64,000 nt of DNA, taken from contig JASWHV010000003.1 of the NCBI GenBank assembly GCA_030760725.1, forward strand, positions 117,956,153-118,020,152, given 5' to 3'. The number at the start of each line of letters is the position of its first letter. Position 1 is the stretch's first letter. Made by a program: the position numbers and the translations under genes. The notes beneath the pieces were generated by a model, which saw only the letters and a program-made list of their open reading frames with translations, had not been told where the DNA came from and did not search any database. Positions 23,516 to 34,757 of the stretch are shown piece after piece. The stretch comes from Neostapfia colusana (taxonomy: Eukaryota > Streptophyta > Magnoliopsida > Poales > Poaceae).

Positions 23516-25306
23516 CTATTTTTGTCTAGGAGCTGTTTGAATCAAACCGCTTCCTAATGAATTTACAACTTTAGGTGGGTGTGCCTTAGCATGAGCATGA
23601 GAATTAAAACCTAAACCAGTTTTATCATTACAAGACTTGGAAGAATTCAGCAGCAAGTTTAGTTTCTTATTTGCATTAGAAAACTGATCTAGTGTCCTAT
23701 GCATGTCATCAAGTTTATTGGACAGATCAAAGAAGTTTTCACATGAAGTTTTTCCTTTTAGTTTGCAATTTGAACAATATTTAACTTCATGCACATGTAA
23801 AGCATTGTTCAAAATAGAAATCTCATTCATAGCATCATTTAGTTTCTTATTCAGATCATCACATGAAGAACAATGCAAATCAATTGTATAACAACAAGCA
23901 TCTTTCAAATTTTTATCATTAAGTGCAGCAAGCTCTTTGCTCTTTTCAATTTCAAGTTCAAGTTTATCAAGTGTAGATGCGTGTGCACTTCTTAAAGAGG
24001 ATAATTGTTCATAAATCAAATCACATGAGGAACAAGAATCATCACTAGGAATCAAAGTTTTTAAACGATTAATTTCAGATTCTAGTGATTCAATTTTAAT
24101 AGCATTGTTCCTAAGTTTTTTATCCTTTTTCTTTAATATAACAGTGGCACGAGAAATAACATCACATATTTCTTCGCAAGTGGGACATACCTCTTCATCG
24201 TCGCTGTTGTATTCTGCCTCCTCGGAGCTTGAACTTGACTTGCTCGCCATGCAGCACATATTTGCCATAGCTTCTTCATCTTCATCACTACCAGTGTCCA
24301 CATCACTTGAGCCGAAATCTTGAAGTGCAGAGATCATACTATGCACTATGTTGCGCATTGATAAATCTTTCTTCTTCTTATTCTTTGCAAACGATTTCTT
24401 CGGCCTTGTTTGCTTTTCTTCACGTGAAGTCGGACCTGAAAGGTTAGGGCACTCCGTACAAAAATGTCCTGTCTTACCACATTCAAAACATCGTTGAGGT
24501 CCGGAGCTTCCTCTCCTTCTAGTTCTCACATTTTGCAATGCTTTTGAGAACCGAGTAGAGATGAGTGCAAGCTCCTCCTCTGGAAACTCTTCAATCTGTT
24601 CAATGGTTAGAGAGGACGGCAAAGAGAGTGCACCACTAGATGATGATTGACTAGAACTAGACATGTCACGTTTCGAAACAAATGCAATAGACTTGTTGGG
24701 GTTTTTACGTGAGATGATGCCAATTTCATGAGTTTTCAATTTAGAATAAAGCACGTATAAAGTAAGAGAACTCATGACAGTAGATTCACGAATAGATGTA
24801 ACTTTCATCTCCCAAATTGACATATCTAATGCTCCTAACAATCGTCTAGCATTTTCAGCATCTGAAAAGTTAACATTGACACTACGCAAGTTGCTGAGAA
24901 TTTTATTAAAGCGAGCAAAAAGGTCGTCAATTGACTCACCGGGTTGCATCTCAAAACGCATGTATTCTTTCTTGAACATATCTTGCCTTACCTCCTTGAT
25001 CGTATTGGATCCTTCATGGTAGTCACAAAGAGCTTTCCAAACATCATATGCAGATCGGAGGTGTGCAACACAGTCGAAGTCGCTTTGAGTCAATCCATGG
25101 ATGATCAAGTTGCGAGCCTTGTTGTTGTTGTCAACATCTCTCATGTTCGCAGCCGTAACTTGATCGTTGGGTGGTACATCGAAGTTCCGGTAGACCTTTT
25201 CCCATATGGCGAAGCCTTGCGCCTGTATGTAGGCCTCCATCCGCGCCTTCCAAACCTGAAAATCGATGCCATTGAACACACAGGGTTTTGCGGAGTACTT
25301 CTCCAT
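23516..25306 (-). CDS. gag: Gag of D (596 codons)
   Basis: The start MEKYSAKPCVFNGIDFQVWK is the usual copia gag opening. The gag capsid domain covers about residues 50-200. A CCHC knuckle, CFECGKTGHFCTEC, is near residue 272. An acidic Ser-rich stretch and a predicted coiled coil (about 385-540, with repeated CSSC/CSNC pairs) follow. The open frame ends at TAG 23516-23518, still in frame with pol. It begins 61 bases from the LTR and just after the PBS, so this start is natural. It would form the particle; activity is untested. Confidence 0.85.
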   Translation of the reverse strand: MEKYSAKPCVFNGIDFQVWKARMEAYIQAQGFAIWEKVYRNFDVPPNDQVTAANMRDVDNNNKARNLIIHGLTQSDFDCVAHLRSAYDVWKALCDYHEGSNTIKEVRQDMFKKEYMRFEMQPGESIDDLFARFNKILSNLRSVNVNFSDAENARRLLGALDMSIWEMKVTSIRESTVMSSLTLYVLYSKLKTHEIGIISRKNPNKSIAFVSKRDMSSSSQSSSSGALSLPSSLTIEQIEEFPEEELALISTRFSKALQNVRTRRRGSSGPQRCFECGKTGHFCTECPNLSGPTSREEKQTRPKKSFAKNKKKKDLSMRNIVHSMISALQDFGSSDVDTGSDEDEEAMANMCCMASKSSSSSEEAEYNSDDEEVCPTCEEICDVISRATVILKKKDKKLRNNAIKIESLESEINRLKTLIPSDDSCSSCDLIYEQLSSLRSAHASTLDKLELEIEKSKELAALNDKNLKDACCYTIDLHCSSCDDLNKKLNDAMNEISILNNALHVHEVKYCSNCKLKGKTSCENFFDLSNKLDDMHRTLDQFSNANKKLNLLLNSSKSCNDKTGLGFNSHAHAKAHPPKVVNSLGSGLIQTAPRQK

Positions 25307-25351
25307 GATGGTTAGTCAAAACACATGCAAATCACAAAAATTAGAGCACCT

Positions 25352-25365
25352 TGGCTCTGATACCG
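25352..25365 (-). promoter_or_regulatory. Primer binding site of D
   Basis: The plus strand tggctctgatacc is the complement of ggtatcagagcca, the initiator tRNA-Met primer site, directly inside the 5' LTR. Confidence 0.9.
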
Positions 25366-25367
25366 AT

Positions 25368-26960
25368 TGTAGGATCGAAGAGTACGTGAAAATCTACCAG
25401 AGGGGGGGTGAATGGTAGATTAAAACTTTTCGCAGCGGAAACAACAAAAACCCCTCAACAAAAAATCAATCAGTTAAAGAAACCGTCTGTGCAAGTGTTT
25501 TCAAACGTGTTCAACCGTGACAAATCAAGTAGAGAGGTAGAGAATCAAGTCACGGATCTAATGCAACAAGAATCACTTGAAAACACGAAGTAAAACTTGA
25601 GATACGATCAAAACATTAAACGAAGATCAATCTGTTCTACCCGATATAAAACAGATCTGCAACGCTGCAAAGAAACTCGTGTATCTCAAAAACTACAGAT
25701 CCGAAGCTCGTGAAAATTTCACAGATGATAGATAATTGAGTTGTTAAGACAACCCAAAAAGAATCACGTCAATCGGATCTGTAAAACTCGAGTTATGAAT
25801 GAAACACCGAAGCAACGTCGGTCTGTCCAGAAACTCGGCGAGAAAGACTTGACAAAAAACAAGTCAGACGAACAAGGCACAAAAGCTCCTCGAAACTATG
25901 AACTTTATTCAATAGAAACACAAGAGGAACAGCCCAAAGTTCTCTCCCCACGAGAGCTAGCCAGCCCTCAGGCTAAACAATCCAATCTAGGACTCCTACT
26001 CCTAATTGGACTCGTATCCTAACTTCCTATAACTGCTCAGAACTCTCCTATTCGCAGATAGAAGCAATTGTGAGACTTCCAAACACCTTAGGAACGTACT
26101 AAACATTCCTAAAACAACTCAACTTCGTGCCTAGCACGAAATCCTATCATAACCAACTCAAATCTTCCATATTTGAGTCATATCCGACTCAGCCTCAGCC
26201 TGAGTACGCAATCCAGCGGGTTGGACCTTTCCGACCAATTCTTTACGTCCACTTCTCTTCATCACGCCTTGAAACATTGTTGCCATGTCCATGCACTCCT
26301 TGCACACGTGCAAACACCTTCCAACCACGTACACGCAACCTTCATATGAACTGCCCTTGATCCAAACATCCTGCGCGACCTCCCGATCAACTCAACTACA
26401 GCTCCTCCCGAACTTGGTTGTTGGAACCTCATCTCCTCCCATAGACTAGTCCAAGGATCCTGTCACCAGCCATGTCTTGAACTCAAGCAACACCTGCACA
26501 TGAATAAACAACCAATTCTTCCGAGCACAAGTCCTCGACTTGACTCACGTTAGTTCAAAAACCACAACACCTTACATGAGCACGTCACATAAGCATGTTG
26601 CAAACCATATCAAATGATAACAGCCATAACCACCAAAACACACCAAAAACTTAGCAAATTAATACTAAGCAAACCTTCCCATAAAGCAAGTTTGAAACAT
26701 TGCGAGTTAAAAGCAAAAACAAGACGCTGCAGTTCTACGAGTTGAACTTCACGGGAGCTCCCTAAAAACAAGCTCCGGACCTCACAGAAGACCTCCGGAC
26801 CTTGCAGGAGCTCTCCGGACCTTGCCAACACTTGGCGAACCTAACAAAGAACTTGTCGGACCTTGCCACACAAGAATGTTTTGGCAATATTCAAAACTTT
26901 GAATGTTAATGCTAACTTTTATCCTAATTGCCAATGTATTCAGCACACATAGGTCTCACA
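25368..26960 (-). repeat. 5' LTR of D
   Basis: This is the partner of 17264-18875. It is 1593 bases long, with the same terminal tgtaggatcg and aggtctcaca. It is followed by the target duplication atgtt. The open frame at 25741-26022 (and 17691 in the other copy) is a repeat of LTR sequence, not a gene. Confidence 0.92.
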
Positions 26961-29620
26961 ATGTTGAACCGGTCCAATCATCCCGAGCAAGAGGTCTCTG
27001 CACGCGCATCTCAGTGCCGCCAGACGATTTACACCTCGAGCTCTCAACCTACCCTCTGAACGACCAGCTATGTTTCAACACCCAGCTACCCGAGTTACAT
27101 CGGTTTCCCGTTTCCCATATAGCCGGTAGATCTTCGGTACCGTTATAGCTTGTTCAACAGGCTCGCACACGGCTCGGTCCTCAATCGACACAAGCGGAGC
27201 TATAGCACACTAGCCCCAAAGTCCTGCTGCCCTTACTCTCCGCTTTGTCTCATTTTTCTTGTCATGTGTATCATGTGCTATCTCTACCCGAGTCGAGTGC
27301 CTCTAGCCTATGCTCGCGAGTAGTTCCAACTACTCGACTTGTACCAAATCCTACACTATCTTAGCATTGCATTAGCTAAACGGGGTTTTCAATCCTAATC
27401 CAACCCATGGTTTTCTTGGCTATGCAATTAAGTTTTCAAACAAGACTCCGATGCAAGAGATAATGATACTCAAGTAAGTGCTCAAAACAATAAAAATTCG
27501 TAAAAAGGTTAATGCAAACCGGAGCTTGCCTTGCTGCTCTTGGTCTTAGGCCAGCTGCTCTTCTGGAGTAACAAAGTCTAGGGTTTCGGGTTCCTCCTCG
27601 ACCTTAGTGACTACATGAGATAACAAGTACATGTGTTAGTTTACATGCATTTGATTTGAATTAAACTTGTGAAGTTTATAAGTCTCACTAGACAGACCCA
27701 ATAACTCTGAAATTTTTATTGTGGCTTGGTTACAACCTAAACAGATCCTTGGACAAGTTTTAGTTGCAGCAAATCTCATTTGAGCCCTCCACAAATGATT
27801 ATGTACTTGACCTTAATTGGAGCCTTTAGGGTGTCCTAGGGATTTTCATGGAGCAAGCCATGCCTTTCTGAAAACTGGATTTTCAGAGGGTTCTAATGGA
27901 GTTGGTCTCACTTAATTTGAAGATTCCTAGCTAAGGCTATGAAATAAACAATTTCAGAGGAAATTCTGAAAATGTTTCTGTACATTTTCTATTTTCTCTG
28001 GAACAGTTTTATTAATCACACCATTAGGTGGATCAAATTAGCTCAAGTGGATCTGAAATTTTTATGGTAGCTCTGGGATATTTTGGTAAACATCCCAGCA
28101 AAATTTCAGAATTTTACTCCAAAGGATTCTCCAGTTAACATTCCACACAGTTTAAATTTTGAAGAATTAATTTTGGAGAAATAAGGATTTTCATGAAGTG
28201 AAACTTGATTTGCTGGAAATTACTCAGAGAGCTGAATCCAACAAAATTTGGTTCACTCGAATTGGAGTTTCCTAGCCCAAGTTATGAGGATTTGAAGTTT
28301 GAATGAAATCTGAAAATCGGGAAAAGTTCAAATCACTGCGCGTGGGGCCCGGGGCTACGTGTCAGCTCCTCATCGGACGACACATGCGGCTACAAATTAT
28401 TTTGCGCGCAGCCGCACCTGATTCATGCCACAGCAGATCCCGGTTTTAAAATATCTGCCGCTGACAGCCGGGGTCCACCCCCTTCGTCTTCCTCCCGCCT
28501 CTCGCGCTCTGCCGCGCGATACCTCGCCGGAGAGCTCGCCGGCGGCCTCTGTGGTGCTCCAAACTTCATGATTCTGGCCGCCCCTGCCTAACTCCACTCG
28601 GGGAACATGATTCTGGGCTCAGCTTGTCATGAAAATGGCCGGCACCTGGTCGGCGACGAGCGGTAGCCTCGGAAGAAATTCGGCCGTGTTGGCCGGTCTT
28701 CCTAACACCTCAACCGATCGAGCAAAAGGTCGTCGAGCACAAGTTGACCCTAGGAAAGGTTGACATGAGCTCCACAGAGCTTGGAAAGGGTTGTGTTGGG
28801 CTGTCACCATGCGACCTAGGCTGGAAATCGGGATTTCTCCTAAAACTCGAAGAACAGCGGTATCTCTCCACGGTTCTTCACGGTTTCTGTTCCTACGGAC
28901 TCGTGCGGGCACCTAGAAGTGATCCCCTCCACGAGAAGATGAGTGGTATGGTGTAGACTACGAATTTTGTGAATCGGTTCGTGCTCCCTTCTTGCACACC
29001 ATCGTGAAATCATGAAATTCCGGCGTGAGCAGCCTATGTCATGCCGCCGGAGCTTGCGGGAATGAAAGAGGGGGCGAAGGCGAACCTTTTTGCTGTTCAC
29101 AGCTCGATGAACGGTAGGCTGTGGTGGCCGGATGGATCATTTCTGCGGTGGCGGCTCGAGCTGAACCAACAGAGAAAAGATCATCGCGGTGGGGCTCGGG
29201 TAGAACTGCTCCGGGCCTGGAACCGGCGCGAGGGCGTCGAGGATGGCTTGGCGCACCTGGTGCTGGTCTCAGATTGCCGGGAGGATCACTGGATCGGCCG
29301 GGCGATGAGGAACCGAGAGCTCAACTGGGCGGCGAGGAGTTTCAGTTTGTTGGGCGAGAACGTGTCGCGGCGATGGTGGGGAGCACCGGCGACCGCTCGG
29401 GCGTGTAGATAAAGGCCCCAAGAGTCGGTTCAGTGGCTGGGAGCAGCAAGCAGCTGGTGTCCTCGCCGTTTCTTCGCCGTGGCGGCAGCTCGGTTCAGCA
29501 CTAAACCCGAGTGCAGTGTTCAGTCGGCTGAGTTCTCTTCAGTGGCTGACAAGTGGGTCCCACTCCCCTTTTAACCTCTGAACTTAACTCCATCGAAGTG
29601 TTTTCCTGCGACACTTCCCC
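26961..29620 (-). mobile_element. Element E: gypsy LTR, right part, truncated
   Basis: It continues the LTR of E after D (gaaccggtcc onward aligns with 40152 onward in B). It runs through the exon-like segment (27530-27610), AT-rich modules (27640-28330) and a GC-rich part that diverges from B. The phrase ccttttaacctctgaa near 29573 is the last clear match to B (42625). The last 600 bases or so of the LTR are missing at the border with G. The exact junction lies between about 29595 and 29640. Confidence 0.75.
27530..27610 (-). other. Exon-like segment in LTR of E (with a stop)
   Basis: It has the same 81-nt length, acceptor (atgtag) and donor (caag-gcaagc) as in B. A TAA replaces the Tyr codon of the LAYDQ motif, so this copy is probably dead. 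Confidence 0.5.
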
Positions 29621-31200
29621 TGGTCTGCCTGAGCAGCCCCCGGAGGTTCTTTTTTCAGAGGGGCTAGTGGATCTCAAAGGTCAGAGCACAATGGCGAGTA
29701 GGACATGGGGATTTATGTGATTCGGGCCGCCGGAGCGTAATGCCCTACGTCCATGGGTGTGTTTGTTGTATTGCTTGCGCGTAAGAGTGTATGAGTCGGC
29801 TGGGTTGCGATCCCCTTGCCAGGAGGCTGCCCCGGTCCTTCTATAGCCCAAGGCCTTGGCAGTTACAAGGTGGCCTGCTGCCCGACAGGTGGCCCCGCGG
29901 TTATCTGTCTCCTGTACATGAGCTATAGGCATTTACAACTGTATGCATTGTCACTGTCGGTGGAGTTAAGGCGTGCCGCATGTCACGCTGAGCGCCTCTG
30001 ACAGGGCGGCCGGTGATGATGAAGTTCCCGTCTTGTCGCTGCGTCTCCTCGCTCTGCTAGGTAGCTCGCGCCGTTGGGCGGCACCGTTGTGCCGTCACGC
30101 CTCACCGCCCTGTATTTCACCGTAATGGTACGCAGACGGGGAACAGATGCGTGCGTCAAGCGCCATGCTTCTAGTGAAGGCGCGAGCCTTGAATGCTCGG
30201 CCTGAAAGCGTACCTTCCTCTTTACTCCTTGGCAATCTGCCCGTTGCTCGTCGGAGCGACGTCTGGGCGGGTGGCCCCTAGGACACGCGTCTCCACCGGA
30301 GCTGTCTTGGCGGAGTTGCGCGTGGTCCGGAGTCGTTGGGCACGTGGCAGCACCGGGGCCCTCTCGTGCTGGAGGTCAGGTCCAGGGCTGCAGGACACGG
30401 GGCACATATAGGGCCTTCCTCGGTGGGGGGGAGGTATACTCAGAGCCGTTGCCCACGGGGCCGCACCGGAGCCCTCCCAAGCTGGAGGTCGGACCCGGAG
30501 CTGCAGGACACGTCGCACCTCTGGAGCTCTCTCTGGCGGAGGGTGTGGTTCGGAGGTTCTGAACACGTGGCAACGCCGGAGCCCTCCTTTTCGGAAGATG
30601 GAGTCCGGCACCACCAGACACGTGGTGACTCCCGAGCCACCCTCGGCTGGTGTTCAGGCTCAGGGCCTGAAGACACGCGGCAATCCCGGAACTGCCCATC
30701 GGGCCCTAGGCACGTGGCCTACGTTGGGGCCTGCCTTAAGCCGGGAAGGCAGAGCCCAGATGCTTTCTACCCACTACACGGGGATACCCGGTTCGCACGG
30801 TACCGACAGAGGCCCCCGGGCCCATCTCGGGGGAGGTACTGAGCCCGCAGGTGGGGCCCCTATCTCTCCCACATGGTGGTTTTGCACTTGCAATTTTTGG
30901 GAATCGAAGTGGTGGCGAGATTTCCGCGTAGTGGGTGAGCGGCCGTACCCAGGAGACGAAGAGGTCGCTTGCCCTCGGTCAAAGAGACTTCACTTCTCTG
31001 CCGTCATGGATAGGTGCCTCTTCGGTGCTGGAGGGTCATGGGAGGCGCACGTTTCGTGCAACTGTTGCATTACTTGCGTCGGTTCCCTGCACGACCCCCG
31101 CTCTTCCTCTTGTCAGGCTTTATCGAGGAACCACTTTTTCCCACCTTAACCGCTGTGCCCTTTGCCCACACTGACTGCCGAGTGGGCCCTACGCTTCTGC
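29621..31200 (-). repeat. LTR-like region of G with a degenerate repeat array
   Basis: It begins near tgcctgagcagcccccgg and includes the phrase gattcgggccgccggagcgtaat, which I associate with grass Tat LTRs. Between about 30240 and 30730 four to five degenerate units of 90-110 bases recur, each with gcaccggagccctcc, ctggaggtc and a cacgtgg or cacgcgg core. Four CACGTG boxes lie at 30341, 30564, 30619 and 30711. The LTR start and polypurine tract are not fixed, and no ORF here is credible. Confidence 0.5.
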
Positions 31201-31363
31201 TCTCGACAGTTCGGCCGATGCGGGCTCGATTATTTCGAGCACGTCACGATTGGCGGTTCTCGAAGGGTCTGGGGCAAATAAAGAGACCCTCTGCTGCTGG
31301 CAGGAGTTCTCTCCTTCATTTGTTCCCCTGCGCTTCATCTTCTCCCTTCCTCTTCCTGCTCCA

Positions 31364-33743
31364 ATGGCGTCGAACCTCTGAGAGTCTCGTCTCCAAAGCG
31401 CTAGCGATGTAAGGCGCGTGAGGTGCCTGATTGGCTGGCAAGCACCTCAGTATGATGGGAGGGTTCGCTGCGGATCCCTCCCGCTCGTATACCTTGAGCC
31501 CGGCGAAGTCGTCGTCTTCCTCGGGTACATACTGGCGGGGCTCGCCTTCCCCGCTTCCTCTTTCTTCCTGACCCTGCCGGAGTCCTACGGGCTCTAGCTT
31601 CAGCACTTGAAGCCGCACTCCCCCGTGCTGGTGTCGATCTTCGTCCACTTTTGTGAGATGTTCGTGGGGGTGAGGCCGTCGCTGCGGCTATTCCAGGCAT
31701 TCTTCGTCCTACGGTCGTCGAGGAGGAGCTCGAGCTTCCTGGGTGCCTACTACTTCCAGCACCGCACCAGGTCCGTGGCGACGTACATCTCTCCCTTCTC
31801 CTCTAGCAAGTGGGAAAACTGGAGGGAAGACTATGACCAACGTCTACGACCGGCTGGATCTGGCGACCTCTCCTCCTACAACTACGCGAACCGACTGGGA
31901 GAAAATTCCGCACCTTGAGAGCATCTACTCCCCCGTGCTGGCGAGGATTAAGTTCCTGGCGGACCAGGAGTTGACCTCGCTGATGGTGTTAGCCGATTGC
32001 CTGGGCCGGCGCATCGCCCCCTTCCGGAGTCGTTGTCGCGCGTCCTGGATGTACACCGGCGATAATGACTCCACCCGCCTGGAGCGTGGTCCGGGGACCT
32101 GTTAGAATCAGACGACAAGAAAGTGTAGATCGAAACAGAGGAGACACAGATTTTAACGTGGAAAACCCCTCCAAGTCAAAGGGGAAAAAACCATGGGCGC
32201 TGGCCGGCAAATATCACTATCTCAGGAGGTTTACAATCGTGGGAGATTACAATCCTTTTTCATGCCTCTCACGGCGGCTCGCAAGGGATATTTATAGGTG
32301 GCGACTTAGAGTCCTAACCCTAGACGATCCATACCGCGGGCCAAGCCTCCCGGCGACGGGCCTCCGCTTTGCTACGGAAATCATGCCTCTTTTATATTCA
32401 TTAGAATTGGGATCATCAATCAACAGGACCAACCTGAAGATGGAGCTCCTGGACGCTTTGTTGGGGACGCTATGCGCCGATGTCGGAGCTGGCCCAGTCC
32501 CCGACGGTCTCATCATCCCTCCGGCATCATGCTTTCCCATCTTCATGGACCAGGAGCTGAGATTGCAGCTCCTGAAGACGATGCCGACACTGGACGACAT
32601 CGACATCGCTCCCCAGCAGGTTGGCGACGCTTCCCGAGGAATAACGCCCCTGGGGTCCCTTTGTCTGAGGCCTCGGCACGCGTCGAGCGGGTCCCTTTGT
32701 CTGAGGCCGTGGCTTTGGCTCATGCAAGTCTCCGTCGGCTTCAGCTGTCGCTGGACCAGGAGCAGGAAGCCATCCAGCAGGAGGAGGAGCGCCTCATTGG
32801 TTGGGAAAGGCTGCTCAAGCTTCGGACCCGGGAGACATAGAGGAGGTTGGAGACGAAGGAGGCTCGTCCGCGGGAGGAGCAAGAACTGACCAACTGGCAG
32901 TGGGACCTGGTCGATCGGCTGGACGAGCAGTCCAAGTAGTTCTGGGTAGAAGCCAAGGAGGCCCACCAGACAGCCAACAGTCGCCTCGCTTCCCTAGAGG
33001 AGCTGCGGCTAGCACTGATTCATCGTGAGGTTGCCATAGGCGAGCGTGAGTGCGAGCTAGCGGCGAAGGAGGAGGATGCTTCATCGCGCTATCGGGAGCA
33101 CGCCGAGCTGAAGTCTCGGGCCGGCGACTTGGACCGCCAGCAGGCCTCTCTGAATAAGGAGCAGGAGAGGCAGATGAAGGAGCGCCAGGACCTCCGGGCT
33201 GCAGAGTTCGACGTCTCGTTCCGTGAGGAGGGACTGCAGCGCCGTGCCCGCAAGCTTGATGCCCGGGCGGCGACGTTGGCTGTCAAGGAGAGAAGACTCT
33301 CTGAGTGTGATGCAGCAGCCCTGGCAGCGGCACGGCGCGAGCTTCAGGAGCTCCGGACCTCGCGGAAAGCAGAGGTCCAACAAGTCTGGGACTTCCTGGG
33401 CCATGCCGAGTCAGCTCTGGTGCCTTTCGGCTTCAGCCTGGTGCGCTTCGGCGAGCCTTTGCAGGAGATGATCCAAGTGCTCCCTGCGCTTGACTCTGCA
33501 GGCTCGAAGATGGCAGCGTTGGAAGATGTTGTCGTCGACCTGCTGGAGACAGAGGGAAAAGCCCTGGCTAAGGAGGTGGCGACACATGTGTTGACCTGCT
33601 TCCGAAGCTGGGACCCCAGTGTCTCCCTGGAGCCAATCATCCAAGGCCCCGTCGCTGCGAGGGAGGCGGCAAACCGGTCTGCGGTCGAAGACCTAGGAGC
33701 TTTCGTCACCGGGAGGTTTAGGCGTAACGCGAGTGAGTCCTAG
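31364..33743 (+). pseudogene. Antisense ORF of G (putative gypsy type transposon family, PF04195-like)
   Basis: From ATG at 31364 the frame gives CLIGWQAPQYDG, VVVFLGYILAGLAFPASSFF, VGVRPSLRLFQAFFVLRS, GAYYFQHRT and SSKWENWRED. After a frame change near 31850 it gives RTDWEKIPHL and SWMYTGDNDSTRLERG. These are hallmarks of the family annotated in grasses as putative gypsy type transposon. A solo LTR (32100-32425) splits it. A charged coiled-coil part (about 32640-33743) and a conserved tail follow. Stops at 31379, 31595, 32838 and 32937, together with frame changes, make it a pseudogene. VPLSEA is doubled at 32656-32706. Function is unknown even in intact copies. Confidence 0.78.
32100..32425. 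mobile_element. Element I: 326-bp solo LTR inside the antisense ORF
   Basis: Its ends are TGTTAGAATC and ATCAACA, and it is flanked by the exact 5-bp duplication ggacc (32095-32099 and 32426-32430). Removing it and one ggacc rejoins the antisense ORF. The inner phrase ttttaacgtggaaaacccc is common in small copia or TRIM LTRs of grasses. No PBS or coding region is present, so a solo LTR is the simplest reading. Confidence 0.85.
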
Positions 33744-34757
33744 GCGGGCCCCGGCTTTTGTATCGTTTCTTTTATCTTTTGCGTCTTGTTTTGTATCCCT
33801 GTGCTGATGAATGGAAGATTTTTTGCTGGCCTCTCATCCTTCAGCCACTCGGGGCAGGGTATGAAAAAGCAGAACCACTTCTGGCTTCCACGGGGCTTCC
33901 CGGTCCTTGATGCCGCAAGAACCGGGGGCTCTCTGATTTGCCAAAGTGGTTGATGCTTTCTTGTTGCTTGCTGTATATGTGTACCCTCTTCCTTCTTGCG
34001 CGCCGCAGGGGTCTGGGCATCTTGCTTGGCTTGACCAGTCGTGATGGCCCCCTGGCAGGTGTGCCCAAGTGATTGGGGACACCTGCCAAAAGGTACAAGA
34101 CACCAGCTTTGGACCCTTTGGGAGACTCTGGCCTTGGGTGTCCGTGAGTGGCCCCCTCGGAAAGCTGAGTTTCAGGCCTCACGGATCGGAGTTCTGTGCC
34201 GTGCAGTTGCATTTTCTCTGACCGATGGCCTCATTACGGCTTATGGTCCTCAGTTTGAGTTACACAACTTGGTCGATTCGGTGCAGAAGTGCTCGGACCC
34301 TGGTTATTATGCTTCCTGAGGTGGTGTGCCGGCCGGGCCCCTAGCACCTGGGTGCTGCGCTGAAAGGGCAGAGTGTGCGTGCTTAGGGCACAGGGCAAGC
34401 TAAGCAGGCTACACACCCTGGCACCACCGGACCCGACCAGAAAGGTAATCAAGGGGGTCCGGAGACAATCACAGGTGCTTCCGACGTTTCCGCCTTGTCG
34501 CACAACTTTGGCCGAGGGCGAGGCAGAGAAACACAAATATGTACACGTCGAGTGGAACGGAAAAATATACGCAAGCTTGAAAGGAAGGCTACAATTTCCT
34601 TTATATGGTGGCACATAGGAGGAGTCAAGCTGTACAGTTGTCCGAACGACTTACTCCGGAGTGGCAAGGGTAGACGGGTCCCCCGGAGTTTGGCTGATCA
34701 GAGCACTGGTCCTAGTCTCTATGACCCTTTTACAGGGGAAAACTGCCTTACCCTAAG
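33744..34757. other. Non-coding stretch of G between antisense ORF and integrase
   Basis: It contains T-rich sequence after the antisense ORF (33760-33820), then mixed sequence with short overlapping frames on both strands that show no recognisable motif. It is probably the 3' region of both convergent transcription units. Confidence 0.5.

Larger units (their letters stand above)
17264..26960 (-). mobile_element. Element D: complete Ty1/copia retrotransposon (SIRE-like)
   Basis: This is a minus-strand element with LTRs at 17264-18875 and 25368-26960, flanked by the target duplication atgtt (17259-17263 and 26961-26965). The order gag, protease, integrase, RT, RNase H identifies Ty1/copia. 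The long gag with an acidic coiled-coil tail and the repeated gggggag tracts before the 3' LTR point to the SIRE/Maximus group. That lineage call is moderate. The coding region keeps one frame from 25306 to 19859, with three internal stops and no frameshift. It is inserted in the LTR of E. Confidence 0.92.

Noticed and set aside
28397..29412. GC-rich frames in the right part of E
   Set aside because: They lie in the GC-rich part of an LTR, overlap on both strands and have no counterpart in the LTRs of B.
30222..30842. Several overlapping frames in the G-rich repeat array
   Set aside because: They are open on both strands because the tandem units are GC-rich and of repeating length. No start or product is supported.
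32065..32889. 274-codon plus-strand ORF as one gene
   Set aside because: It begins inside the solo LTR I and leaves the family frame after about 32650. It is a composite of an insertion and a frameshifted pseudogene.
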